Of a stretch of 64,000 nucleotides of DNA, positions 1 through 13,620 are shown in pieces. The notes under the pieces are model-generated. The model was given only the letters and a program-made list of their open reading frames with translations, was not told the origin of the DNA and did no database searches. A program made the translations under genes and the position numbers. This DNA comes from Zea mays (lineage: Eukaryota > Streptophyta > Magnoliopsida > Poales > Poaceae): assembly GCF_902167145.1 (NCBI RefSeq), contig NW_023367387.1:1-64000 (forward strand), read 5' to 3'. The number at the start of each line of letters is the position of its first letter. Within the stretch, counting starts at the first letter, position 1.

Positions 1-1490
1 GGAGACCATTTCTTGGTAAAAAATCCGTAGGTGTTAGCCTTCGATATTATTGAAAATGGTCGTTCATGGCTATTTTCGACAAAAATGGGGGTTGTGTGGC
101 CATTGATCATCGACCAGACGCTCATACACCTCACCCCACATATGTTTCCTTGCCATAGATCACATTCTTGGATTTCTGGTGGAGACCATTTCTTGGTCTA
201 AAATCCGTAGGTGTTAGCCTCTAGTATTATTGAAAATGGTCGCTCATGGCTATTTTCAAGGTCGCTAACGGCTATTTTCATAAAAAATGGGGGTTGTGTG
301 GCCATTTATCATCGACTAGAGGCTCATAAACCTCACCCCACATATGTTTCCTTGCCATAGATTACATTCTTGGATTTCTGGTGGAAACCATTTCTTGGTT
401 AAAAACTCATACGTGTTAGCCTTCGGTATTATTGAAAATGGTCATTCATGGCTATTTTCGGCAAAATGGGGGTTGTGTGGCCATTGATCATCGACCAGAG
501 GCTCGTACACCTCACCCCACATATGTTTCCTTGTCATAGATCACATTCTTGGATTTCTGGTGGAGACCATTTCTTGGGCAAAAATCCGAATGTGTTAGCC
601 TTTGGTATTTTTGAAAATGGTCATCCATGGCTATTTTCGACAAAAATGGGGGTTGTGTGGCCATTGATCTTCGACCATAGGCTCATACACCTCACCCCAC
701 ATATGTTTCCTTGTCGTAGATCACATTCTTGGATTTCTGGTGGAGACCATTTCTTGGTCAAAAATCCGTAGGTCTTAGCCTCTAATATTATTGAAAATGG
801 TCGCTCATGGCTATTTTCGGCAAAATGGGGGTTGTGTGGCCATTGATCATCGACTAGAGGCTCATACACCTCACTACACATATGTTTCCTTGCCATAGAT
901 CACATTCTTATATTTCTGGTGGAGACCATTTCTTGGTCTAAAATCCGTAGGTGTTAGCCTCTAGTATTATTGAAAATGGTCGCTCATGGCTATTTTCGAG
1001 GTCGCTCATGGCTATTTTCATAAAAAATGGGGGTTGTGTGGTCATTTATCATCGACTCGAGGCTCATAAACCTCACCCCACATATGTTTCCTTGCCATAG
1101 ATTACATTCTTGGATTTCTGGTGGAAACCATTTCTTGGTTAAAAACTCGTACGTGTTAGCCTTCGGTATTATTGAAAATGGTCATTCATGGCTATTTTTG
1201 GCAAAATGGGGGTTGTGTGGCCATTGATCGTCGACCAGAGGCTCATACACCTCACCCCACATATGTTTCCTTGTCGTAGATCACATTCTTGGATTTCTGG
1301 TGGAGACCATTTCTTGGTCAAAAACTCGTACGTGTTAGCCTTCGATATTATTGAAAATGGTCGTTCATGGCTATTTTCGACAAAAAATCTGTAGGTGTTA
1401 GCCTTCGATATTATTGAAAATGGTCGTTCATGGCTATTTTCGACAAAAATGGGGGTTGTGTGGCCATTGATCATCGACTAGACGCTCATA

Positions 1491-1587
1491 CTCTCCACCA
1501 TAAATCCAAGAATGTGATCTATGGCAAGGAAACATATGTGTAGTGAGGTGTATGAGCCTCTGGTCGAAGATCAATGGCCACACAACC
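1491..1587 (+). repeat. Forward-oriented K180 island 1 (inverted, ~97 bp)
   Basis: The sequence switches from reverse monomer (GACGCTCATA) to forward monomer (CTCCACCATAAATCC), runs forward for about half a monomer, and returns to reverse at CCTTTCCTTGCC. The joins fall at different monomer positions, so this is a rearrangement and not a simple flip of one monomer. Confidence 0.85.
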
Positions 1588-2980
1588 TTTCCTTGCCATA
1601 GATCACATTCTTGTATTTCTGGTGGAGACCATTTCTTGGTCAAAAATCCGTAGGTGTTAGCCTTCGGTATTATTGAAAATGGTCGTTCATGGCTATTTTC
1701 GACAAAAATGGGGGTTGTGTGGCCATTGATCATCGACCAGACGCTCATACACCTCACCCCACATATGTTTCCTTGTCGTAGATCACATTCTTGGATTTCT
1801 GGTGGAGACCATTTCATGGTAAAAAATCCATAGGTGTTAGCCTTCGATATTATTGAAAATGGTCGTTCATGGCTATTTTCGACAAAAATGGGGGTTGTGT
1901 GGCCATTGATCATCGACCAGACGCTCATACACCTCACCCCACATATGTTTCCTTGCCATAGATCACATTCTTGGATTTCTGGTGGAGACCATTTCTTGGT
2001 CTAAAATCCGTAGGTGTTAGCCTCTAGTATTATTGAAAATGGTCGCTCATGGCTATTTTCAAGGTCGCTCATGGCTATTTTCATAAAAAATGGGGGTTGT
2101 GTGGCCATTTATCATCGACTAGAGGCTCATAAACCTCACCCCACATATGTTTCCTTGCCATAGATTACATTCTTGGATTTCTGGTGGAAACCATTTCTTG
2201 GTTAAAAACTCGTACGTGTTAGCCTTCGGTATTATTGAAAATGGTCATTCATGGCTATTTTCGGCAAAATGGGGGTTGTGTGGCCATTGATCATCGACCA
2301 GAGGCTCGTACACCTCACCCCACATATGTTTCCTTGCCATAGATCACATTCTTGGATTTCTGGTGGAGACCATTTCTTGGGCAAAAATCCGAATGTGTTA
2401 GCCTTTGGTATTTTTGAAAATGGTCATTCATGGCTATTTTCGACAAAAATGGGGGTTGTGTGGCCATTGATCTTCGACCAGAGGCTCATACACCTCACTA
2501 CACATATGTTTCCTTGCCATAGATCACATTCTTGGATTTATGGTGGAGACCATTTCTTGGTCAAAAATCCGTAGGTGTTAGCCTTCAGTGTCATTGAAAA
2601 TGGTCGTTCATGGCTATTTTCGACAAAAATTAGGGTTGTGTGGCCATTGATCGTCGACCATAGATCACATTCTTGGATTTCTGGTGGAGACCATTTCTTG
2701 GTCAAAAACCGTAGGTGTTAGCCTTCGGTATTATTGTAAATGATCATTCATGGCTATTTTCGACAAAAATGGGGGTTGTGTGGCAATTGATCATCGACCA
2801 GAGGCTCATACACCTCACCCCACATATGTTTCCTTGCCATAGATCACATTCTTGGATTTCTGGTGGAGACCATTTCTTGGTCAAAAATCCGTAGGTCTTA
2901 GCCTCTAATATTATTGAAAATGGTCGCTCATGGCTATTTTCATAAAAAATGGGGGTTGTGTGGCCATTGATCATCGACCA

Positions 2981-3455
2981 AGCCATGAACGACCATTTTC
3001 AAAAATACCAAAGGCTAACACGTACGGATTTTTGACCAAGAAATGGTCTCCACCAGAAATCCAAGAATGTGATCTATGGCAAGGAAACATATGTGGGATG
3101 AGGTGTATGAGCCTCTGGTCGATGATCAATGGCCACACAACCCCCATTTTTGTCGAAAATAGCCATGAACGACCATTTTCAATAATACCGAAGGCTAACA
3201 CCTACGGATTTTTGACCAAGAAATGGTCTCCACCTGAAATCCAAGAATGTGATCTATGGCAAGGAAACATATGTGTAGTGAGGTGTACGAGCCTCTGGTC
3301 GATGATCAATGGCCACAGAACCCCCATTTTGCCGAAAATAGCCATGAACGACCATTTTCAATAATACCGAAGGCTAACACCTACGGATTTTTGACCAAGA
3401 AATGGTCTCCACCAGAAATCCAAGAATGTGATCTATGGCAAGGAAACATATGTGG
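2981..3455 (+). repeat. Forward-oriented K180 island 2 (~475 bp)
   Basis: The reverse array stops at CATCGACCA and continues as forward AGCCATGAACGACC for about 2.6 monomers. It then returns to reverse within ATATGTGGGGGTTGTG, where the two orientations share TGGGG at the join. Confidence 0.9.
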
Positions 3456-4045
3456 GGGTTGTGTGGCCATTGATCATCGACTAGAGGCTCGTACACCTCA
3501 CCCCACATATGTTTCCTTGCCATAGATCACATTCTTGGATTTCTGGTGGGGACCATTTCTTGGTCAAAAATCCGTAGGTGTTAGCCTTCGGTATTATTGT
3601 AAATGGTCATTCATGGCTATTTTCGACAAAAATGGGGGTTGGGTGGCCATTGATCATCGACCATAGGCTCATACACCTCACCCCACTTATGTTTCCTTGC
3701 CATAGATCACATTCTTGGATTTCTGGTGGAGACCATTTCTTGGTTAAAAACTCGTACGTGTTAGCCTTCGGTATTATTGAAAATGGTCATTCATGGCTAT
3801 TTTCGGCAAAATGGGGGTTGTGTGGCCATTGATCATCGACCAGAGGCTCATACACCTCACTACACATATGTTTCCTTGCCATAGATCACATTCTTGGATT
3901 TATGGTGGAGACCATTTCTTGGTCAAAAATCCGTAGGTGTTAGCCGTCAGTGTCATTGAAAATGGTCGTTCATGGCTATTTTCGACAAAAATTAGGGTTG
4001 TGTGGCCATTGATCATCGACCAGGGGCTCGTACACCTCACCCCAC

Positions 4046-4568
4046 ACCCATTTTTTATGAAAATATCCATGAGCGACCTTGAAAATAGCCATGAGCGACC
4101 ATTTTCAATAATATTAGAGGCTAAGACCTACGGATTTTTGACCAAGAAATGGTCTCCACCAGAAATCCAAGAATGTGATCTATGGCAAGGAAACATATGT
4201 GGGGTGAGGTGTATGAGCCTCTGGTCGATGATCAATGGCCACACAACCCCCATTTTGCCGAAAATAGCCATGAATGACCATTTTCAAAAATACCAAAGGC
4301 TAACACGTACGGATTTTTGACCAAGAAATGGTCTCCACCAGAAATCCAAGAATGTGATCTATGGCAAGGAAACATATGTGGGGTGAGGTGTACAAGCCTC
4401 TGGTCGGTGATCAATGGCCACACAACCCCCATTTGTGTCGAAAATAGCCATGAATGACCATTTTTAATAATACCGAAGGCTAACACCTACGGATTTTTGA
4501 CCAAGAAATGGTCTCTACCATAAATCCAAGAATGTGATATATGGCAAGGAAACATATGTGTAGTGAGG
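4046..4568 (+). repeat. Forward-oriented K180 island 3 (~520 bp)
   Basis: The reverse strand reads into CACCCCACA and then forward CCCATTTTTTATG. The island ends at TAGTGAGG joined to reverse CCAGACGC. The same two joins recur 1269 bp downstream, so the island was duplicated after the inversion. Confidence 0.9.
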
Positions 4569-5315
4569 CCAGACGCTCATACACCTCACCCCACATATGT
4601 TTCCTTGCCATAGATCACATTCTTGGATTTCTGGTGGAGACCATTTCTTGGTCAAAAATCCGTAGGTGTTAGCCTTCGGTATTATTGAAAATGGTCGTTC
4701 ATGGCTATTTTCGACAAAAATGGGGGTTGTGTGGCCATTGATCATCGACCAGAGGCTCATACACCTCACCCCACATATGTTTCCTTGCCATAGATCACAT
4801 TCTTGGATTTCTGGTGGAGACCATTTCTTGGTCAAAAATCCGTAGGTGTTAGCCTTCGGTATTATTGAAAATGGTCGTTCATGGCTATTTTCATAAAAAA
4901 TGGGGGTTGTGTGGCCATTGATCATCGACCAGAGGCTCATACACCTCACCCCACATATGTTTCCTTGCCATAGATCACATTCTTGGATTTCTGGTGGAGA
5001 CCATTTCTTGGTCAAAAATCCGTAGGTGTTAGCCTTCGGTATTATTGTAAATGGTCATTCATGGCTATTTTCGACAAAAATGGGGGTTGTGTGGCCATTG
5101 ATCATCGACCAGAGGCTCATACACCTCACCCCACATATGTTTCCTTGCCATAGATCACATTCTTGGATTTATGGTGGAGACCATTTCTTGGTCAAAAATC
5201 CGTAGGTGTTAGCCGTCAGTGTCATTGAAAATGGTCGTTCATGGCTATTTTCGACAAAAATTAGGGTTGTGTGGCCATTGATCATCGACCAGGGGCTCGT
5301 ACACCTCACCCCACA

Positions 5316-5837
5316 CCCATTTTTTATGAAAATATCCATGAGCGACCTTGAAAATAGCCATGAGCGACCATTTTCAATAATATTAGAGGCTAAGACCTAC
5401 GGATTTTTGACCAAGAAATGGTCTCCACCAGAAATCCAAGAATGTGATCTATGGCAAGGAAACATATGTGGGGTGAGGTGTATGAGCCTCTGGTCGATGA
5501 TCAATGGCCACACAACCCCCATTTTGCCGAAAATAGCCATGAATGACCATTTTCAAAAATACCAAAGGCTAACACGTACGGATTTTTGACCAAGAAATGG
5601 TCTCCACCAGAAATCCAAGAATGTGATCTATGGCAAGGAAACATATGTGGGGTGAGGTGTACAAGCCTCTGGTCGGTGATCAATGGCCACACAACCCCCA
5701 TTTGTGTCGAAAATAGCCATGAATGACCATTTTTAATAATACCGAAGGCTAACACCTACGGATTTTTGACCAAGAAATGGTCTCTACCATAAATCCAAGA
5801 ATGTGATATATGGCAAGGAAACATATGTGTAGTGAGG
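5316..5837 (+). repeat. Forward-oriented K180 island 4 (duplicate of island 3)
   Basis: Both inversion joins are identical to those of the island at 4046-4568, displaced by 1269 bp. The island is part of the larger tandem duplication. Confidence 0.9.
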
Positions 5838-8732
5838 CCAGACGCTCATACACCTCACCCCACATATGTTTCCATGCCATAGATCACATTCTTGGATTTC
5901 TGGTGGAGACCATTTCTTGGTCAAAAATCCGTAGGTGTTAGCCTTCGGTATTATTGAAAATGGTCGTTCATGGCTATTTTCGACAAAAATGGGGGTTGTG
6001 TGGCCATTGATCATCGACCAGAGGCTCATACACCTCACCCCACATATGTTTCCTTGCCATAGATCACATTCTTGGATTTCTGGTGGAGACCATTTCTTGG
6101 TCAAAAATCCGTAGGTGTTAGCCTTCGGTATAATTGAAAATGGTCGTTCATGGCTATTTTCATAAAAAATGGGGGTTGTGTGGCCATTGATCATCGACCA
6201 GAGGCTCATACACCTCACCCCACATATGTTTCCTTGCCATAGATCACATTCTTGGATTTCTGGTGGAGACCATTTCTTGGTCAAAAATCCGTAGGTGTTA
6301 GCCTTCGGTATTATTGTAAATGGTCATTCATGGCTATTTTCGACAAAAATGGGGGTTGTGTGGCCATTGATCATCGACCAGAGGCTCATACACCTCACCC
6401 CACATATGTTTCCTTGCCATAGATCACATTCTTGGATTTCTGGTGGAGACCATTTCTTGGTCAAAAATCCGTAGGTCTTAGCCTCTAATATTATTGAAAA
6501 TGGTCGCTCATGGCTATTTTCATAAAAAAATGGGGGTTGTGTGGCCATTGATCATCGACCAGACGCTCATACACCTCACCCCACATATGTTTCCTTGCCA
6601 TAGATCACATTCTTGGATTTCTGGTGGAGACCATTTCTTGGTCTAAAATCCGTAGGTGTTAGCCTCTAGTATTATTGAAAATGGTCGCTCATGGCTATTT
6701 TCAAGGTCGCTCATGGCTATTTTCATAAAAAATGGGGGTTGTGTGGCCATTTATCATCGACTAGAGGCTCATAAACCTCACCCCACATATGTTTCCTTGC
6801 CATAGATTACATTCTTGGATTTCTGGTGGAAACCATTTCTTGGTTAAAAACTCATACGTGTTAGCCTTCGGTATTATTGAAAATGGTCATTCATGGCTAT
6901 TTTTGGCAAAATGGGGGTTGTGTGGCCATTGATCGTCGACCAGAGGCTCATACACCTCACCCCACATATGTTTCCTTGTCGTAGATCACATTCTTGGATT
7001 TCTGGTGGAGACCATTTCTTGGTCAAAAATCCGTAGGTGTTAGCCTTCGATATTATTGAAAATGGTCGTTCATGGCTATTTTCGACAAAAATGGGGGTTG
7101 TGTGGCCATTGATCATCGACCAGAGGCTCATACACCTCACCCCACATATGTTTCCTTGCCATAGATCACATTCTTGGATTTCTGGTAGAGACCATTTCTT
7201 GGTCAAAAATCCGTAGGTCTTAGCCTCTAATATTATTGAAAATGGTCGTTCATGGCTATTTTCGACAAAAATGGGGGTTGTGTGGCCATTGATCATCGAC
7301 CAGAGGCTCATACACCTCACCCCACATATGTTTCCTTGCCATAGATCACATTCTTGGATTTCTGGTGGAGACCATTTCTTGGTCAAAAATCCGTAGGTGT
7401 TAGCCTTCGGTATTATTGAAAATGGTCGTTCATGCTATTTTCTACAAAAATAGGGGGGTTGTGTGGCCATTGATCATCGACCAGACGCTCATACACCTCA
7501 CCCCACATATGTTTCCTTGCCATAGATCACATTCTTGGATTTCTGGTGGAGACCATTCCTTGGTCTAAAATCCGTAGGTGTTAGCCTCTAGTATTATTGA
7601 AAATGGTCGCTCATGGCTATTTTCAAGGTCGCTCATGGCTATTTTCATAAAAAATGGGGGTTGTGTGGCCATTTATCATCGACTAGAGGCTCATAAACCT
7701 CACCCCACATATGTTTCCTTGCCATAGATTACATTCTTGGATTTCTGGTGGAAACCATTTCATGGTTAAAAACTCGTACGTGTTAGCCTTCGGTATTATT
7801 GAAAATGGTCATTCATGGCTATTTTCGGCAAAATGGGGGTTGTGTGGCCATTGATCATCGACTAGAGGCTCGTACACCTCACCCCACATATGTTTCCTTG
7901 CCATAGATCACATTCTTGGATTTCTGGTGGAGACCATTTCTTGGTCAAAAATCCGTACGTGTTAGCCTTTGGTATTTTTGAAAATGGTCATTCATGGCTA
8001 TTTTCGACAAAAATGGGGGTTGTCTGGCCATTGATCATCGACTAGAGGCTCATACACCTCACCCCACATATGTTTCCTTGCCATAGATCACATTCTTGGA
8101 TTTGTGGTGGAGACCATTTCTTGGTCAAAAATCCGTAGGTGTTAGCCTTCGGTATTATTGAAAATGGTCGTTCATGGCTATTTTCGACAAAAATGGGGGT
8201 TGTGTGGCCATTGATCATCGACCAGACGCTCATACACCTCACCCCACATATGTTTCCTTGTCATAGATCACATTCTTGGATTTCTGGTGGAGACCATTTC
8301 TTGGTCTAAAATCCGTAGGTGTTAGCCTCTAGTAATATTGAAAATGGTCGCTCATGGCTATTTTCAAGGTCGTTCATGGCTATTTTCGACAAAAATGGGG
8401 GTTGTGTGGCCATTGATCATCGACCAGACGCTCATACACCTCACCCCACATATGTTTCCTTGCCATAGATCACATTCTTGGATTTCTGGTGGAAACCATT
8501 TCTTGGTTAAAAACTCGTACGTGTTAGCCTTCGGTATTATTGAAAATGGTCATTCATGGCTATTTTCGACAAAAATGGGGGTTGTGTGGCCATTGACCAT
8601 CGACCAGAGGCTCATACACCACACCCCACATATGTTTCCTTGCCATAGATCACATTCTTGGATTTCTGGTGGAGACCATTTCTTGGTCAAAAATCCGTAG
8701 GTGTTAGCCTTCGGTATTATTGTAAGTGGTCA

Positions 8733-9303
8733 TTCTATGGCAAGGAAACATATGTGGGGTGAGGTGTATGAGCGTCTGGTCGATGATCAATGGCCACACA
8801 ACCCTCATTTTTGCCGAAAATAGCCATGAGCGACCATTTTCAATAATACTAGAGGCTAAGACCTACGGATTTTTGACCAAGAAATGGTCGCCACCAGAAA
8901 TCCAAGAATGTGATCTATGGCAAGGAAACATATGTGGGGTGAGGTGTATGAGCCTCTGGTCGATGATCAATGGCCACACAACCCCCATTTTTGTCGAAAA
9001 TAGCCATGAATGACCATTTTCAATAATACCGAAGGCTAACAGTGACCATTTTCAATAATACTAGAGGCTAAGACCTACGGATTTTTGACCAAGAAATGGT
9101 CTCCACCAGAAATCCAAGAATGTGATCTATGGCAACGAAACATATGTGGGGTGAGGTGTATGAGCCTCTGGTCGATGATCAATGGCCACACAACCCCCAT
9201 TTTTTATGAAAATAGCCATGAGCGACCTTGAAAATAGCCATGAGCGACCATTTTCAATAATACTAGAGGCTAACACGTACGGATTTTTGACCAAGAAATG
9301 GTC
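8733..9303 (+). repeat. Forward-oriented K180 island 5 (~570 bp)
   Basis: The reverse array ends at GTGGTCATTC and continues forward as CTATGGCAAGG. The island includes an internally deleted monomer near 9040 and ends at AAATGGTCTTAGCC, where both orientations share GGTCT. Its left join is found again 3.56 kb downstream. Confidence 0.88.
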
Positions 9304-10875
9304 TTAGCCTCTAATATTCTTGGATTTCTGGTGGAGACCATTTCTTGGTCAAAAATCCGTAGGTGTTAGCCTTCGATATTATTGAAAATGGTCATTCATG
9401 GCTATTTTCGACAAAAATGGGGGTTGTGTGGCCATTGATCATCGACCAGAGGCTCGTACACCTCACTACACATATGTTTCCTTGCCATAGATCACATTCT
9501 TGGATTTCTGGTGGAGACGATTTCTTGGTCAAAAATCCGTAGGTGTTAGCCTTCTGTATTATTGAAAATGGTCGTTCATGGCTATTTTCGACAAAAATGG
9601 GGGTTGTGTGGCCATTGATCATCGACCAGACGCTCATACACCTCACCCCACATATGTTTCCTTGTCGTAGATCACATTCTTGGATTTCTGGTGGAGACCA
9701 TTTCTTGGTCAAAAATCCGTAGGTCTTAGCCTCTAATATTATTGAAAATGGTCGCTCATGGCTATTTTCATAAAAAAATGGGGGTTGTGTGGCCATTTAT
9801 CATCGACTAGAGGCTCATAAATCTCACCCCACATATGTTTCCTTGCCATAGATCACATTCTTGGATTTCTGGTGGAGACCATTTCTTGGTCAAAAATCCG
9901 TAGGTGTTAGCCTTCGGTATTATTGTAAATGGTCATTCATGGCTATTTTCGGCAAAATGGACAATTTCTTGGTCAAAAATCCGTAGGTGTTAGCCTTCGG
10001 TATTATTGAAAATGGTCGTTCATGGCTATTTTTGACAAAAATGGGGGTTGTGTGGCCATTGATCATCGACTAGAGGCTCATACACCTCACCCCACATATG
10101 TTTCCTTGCCATAGATCACATTCTTGGATTTCTGGTGGAGACCATTTCTTGGTCAAAAATTCGTAGGTGTTAGCCTTCGGTATTATTGTAAATGGTCATT
10201 CATGGCTATTTTCGGCAAAATGGGGGTTCTGTGGCCATTGATCATCGACCAGAGGCTCGTACACCTCACCCCACATATGTTTCCTTGCCATAGATCACAT
10301 TCTTGGATTTCTGGTGGAGACCATTTCTTGGTCAAAAATCCGTAGGTGTTAGCCTTTGGTATTTTTGAAAATGGTCGTTCATGGCTATTTTCGGCAAAAT
10401 GGGGGTTGTGCGGCCATTGATCGTCGACTAGAGGCTCATACACCTCACCCCACATATGTTTCCTTGCCATAGATCACATTCTTGGATTTATGGTGGAGAC
10501 CATTTCTTGGTCAAAAATTTGTAGGTGTTAGCCTTCAGTGTCATTGAAAATGGTCGTTCATGGCTATTTTCGACAAAAATTAGGGTTGTGTGGCCATTGA
10601 TCGTCGACCAGAGGCTCATACACCTCACCCCACATATGTTTCCTTGCCATAGATCACATTCTTGGATTTCTGGTGGAGACCATTTCTTGGTCAAAAATCC
10701 GTAGGTGTTAGCCTTCGGTATTATTGAAAATGGTCGTTCATGGCTATTTTCGACAAAAATGGAGGTTGTGTGGCCATTGATCATCGACCAGAGGCTCATA
10801 CACCTCACCCCACATATGTTTCCTTGCCATAGATCACATTCTTGGATTTCTGGTGGAGACCATTTCTTGGTCAAA

Positions 10876-13620
10876 AATTCGTAGGTCTTAGCCTTCGGTA
10901 TTATTGAAAATGGTCATTCATGGCTATTTTCGGCAAAATGGGGGTTGTGTGGCCATTGATCATCGACCATAGGCTCATACACCTCACCCCACATATGTTT
11001 CCTTGCCATAGATCACATTCTTGGATTTCTGGTGGAGACCATTTCTTGGTCAAAAATCCGTAGGTGTTAGCCTTCGGTATTATTGTAAATGGTCATTCAT
11101 GGCTATTTTCGACAAAAATGGGGGTTGTGTGGCCATTAATCATCGACCAGAGGCTCATAAAAAATGGGGGTTGTGTGGCCATTTATCATCGACTAGAGGC
11201 TCATAAACCTCACCCCACATATGTTTCCTTGCCATAGATCACATTCTTGGATTTCTGGTGGAGACCATTTCTTGGACAAAAATCCGTAGGTCTTAGCCTC
11301 TAGTATTATTGAAAATGGTCGCTGTTAGCCTTCGGTATTATTGAAAATGGTCATTCATGGCTATTTTCGACAAAAATGGGGGTTGTGTGGCCATTGATCA
11401 TCGACTAGAGGCTCATACACCTCACTACACATATGTTTCCTTGCCATAGATCACATTCTTGGATTTCTGGTGGAGACCATTTCTTGGTCTAAAATCCGTA
11501 GGTGTTAGCCTCTAGTATTATTGAAAATGGTCGCTCATGGCTATTTTCAAGGTCGCTCATGGCTATTTTCATAAAAAATGGGGGTTGTGTGGCCATTTAT
11601 CATCGACTAGAGGCTCATAAACCTCACCCCACATATGTTTCCTTGCCATAGATTACATTCTTGGATTTCTGGTGGAGACCATTTCTTGGTCAAAAATCCG
11701 AATGTGTTAGCCTCCGGTATTTTTGAAAATGGTCATTCATGGCTATTTTCGACAAAAATGGGGGTTGTGTGGCCATTGATCATCGACCAGACGCTCATAC
11801 ACCTCACCCCACATATGTTTCCTTGCCATAGATCACATTCTTGGATTTATGGTGGAGACCATTTCTTGGTCAAAAATCCGTAGGTGTTAGCCTTCAGTGT
11901 CATTGAAAATGGTCGTTCATGGCTATTTTCGACAAAAATTAGGGTTGTGTGGCCATTGATCGTCGACCAGAGGCTCATACACCTCACCCCACATATGTTT
12001 CCTTGCCATAGATCACACCATAGATGACATTCTTGGATTTCTGGTGGAAACCATTTCTTGGTTAAAAACTCGTACGTGTTAGCCTTCGGTATTATTGAAA
12101 ATGGTCATTCATGGCTATTTTCGACAAAAATGGGGGTTATGTGGCCATTGATCATCGACTAGGGGCTCATACACCTCACCCCACATATCTTTCCTTGCCA
12201 TAGATCACATTCTTGGATTTCTAGTGGAGACCATTTCTTGGTCAAAAATCCGTAGGTGTTAGCCTTCGGTATTATTGTAAATGGTCATTCTATGGCAAGG
12301 AAACATATGTGGGGTGAGGTGTATGAGCGTTTGGTCGATGATCAATGGCCACACAACCCCCATTTTTGCCGAAAATAGCCATGAGCGACCATTTTCAATA
12401 ATACTAGAGGCTAAGACCTACGGATTTTTGACCAAGAAATGGTCTCCACCAGAAATCCAAGAATGTGATCTATGGCAAGGAAACATATGTGGGGTGTGGT
12501 GTATGAGCCTCTGGTCGATGATCAATGGCCACACAACCCCCATTTTTGTCGAAAATAGCCATGAATGACCATTTACAATAATACCGAAGGCTAACACCTA
12601 CGGATTTTTGACCAAGAAATGGTCTCCACCAGAAATCCAAGAATGTGATCTATGGCAAGGTAACATATGTGGGGTGAGGTGTATGAGCGTCTGGTCGATG
12701 ATCAATGGCCACACAACCCCCATTTCTTGGTTAAAAATCCGTAGGTGTTAGCCTTCGGTATTATGGAAAATGGTCGTTCATGGCTATTTTCGACAAAAAT
12801 GGGGGTTGTGTGGCCATTGATCATCGACCAGAGGCTCATACACCTCACCCCACATATGTTTCCTTGCCATAGATCACATTCATGGATTTCTGGTGGAGAC
12901 CATTTCTTGGTCAAAAATCCGTAGGTCTTAGCCTTCGGTATTATTGAAAATGGTCATTCATGGCTATTTTCGGCAAAATGGGGGTTGTGTGGCCATTGAT
13001 CATCGACCATAGGCTCATACACCTCACCCCACATATGTTTCCTTGCCATAGATCACATTCTTGGATTTCTGGAGGAGACCATTTCTTGGTCAAAAATTCG
13101 TAGGTGTTAGCCTTCGGTATTATTGTAAATGGTCATTCATGGCTATTTTCGACAAAAATGGGGGTTGTGTGGCCATTGATCATCGACCAGAGGCTCATAA
13201 CAAAAGGGGGTTGTGTGGCCATTTATCATCGACTAGAGGCTCATAAACCTCACCCCACATATGTTTCCTTGCCATAGATCACATTCTTGGATTTCTGGTG
13301 GAGACCATTTCTTGGTCAAAAATCCGTAGGTCTTAGCCTCTAGTATTATTGAAAATGGTCGCTGTTAGCCTTCGGTATTATTGAAAATGGTCATTCATGG
13401 CTATTTTCGACAAAAATGGGGGTTGTTTGGCCATTGATCATCGACTAGAGGCTCATACACCTCACTACACATATGTTTCCTTGCCATAGATCACATTCTT
13501 GGATTTCTGGTGGAGACCATTTTTTGGTCTAAAATCCGTAGGTGTTAGCCTCTAGTATTATTGAAAATGGTCGCTCATGGCTATTTTAAAGGTCGCTCAT
13601 GGCTATTTTCAAAAACAAAT
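10876..13620. repeat. Segmental repeat pair with 2040-bp offset
   Basis: About 10876-11580 is repeated at about 12916-13620. Both copies carry the same odd joins: GAGGCTCATAA running into an A-rich stretch before GGGGGTTGTGTGG (11153 and 13193), and GGTCGCTGTTAGCC (about 11321 and 13361). These shared rearranged joins show the copies are related by descent and not just by membership of the satellite. Confidence 0.8.
12289..12724 (+). repeat. Forward-oriented K180 island 6 (~435 bp)
   Basis: The left join (GGTCATTC to CTATGGCAAGG) is the same as that at 8733. The right join, ACCCCCATTTCTTGG, shares CCATTT between the two orientations. The common left join with a different right join indicates duplication of an already inverted segment, followed by a second exchange. 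Confidence 0.88.

Larger units (their letters stand above)
3870..6440. repeat. Tandem segmental duplication, 1269-bp period
   Basis: About 3870-5138 is repeated at about 5139-6440 with a constant offset of 1269 bp (roughly seven monomers). Only a few substitutions were found, for example near 5872 and 6131. The similarity drops at about 5170/6440, where one copy has GATTTATGG and the other GATTTCTGG followed by different sequence. The duplicated segment includes a forward island with both inversion joins. Confidence 0.85.
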
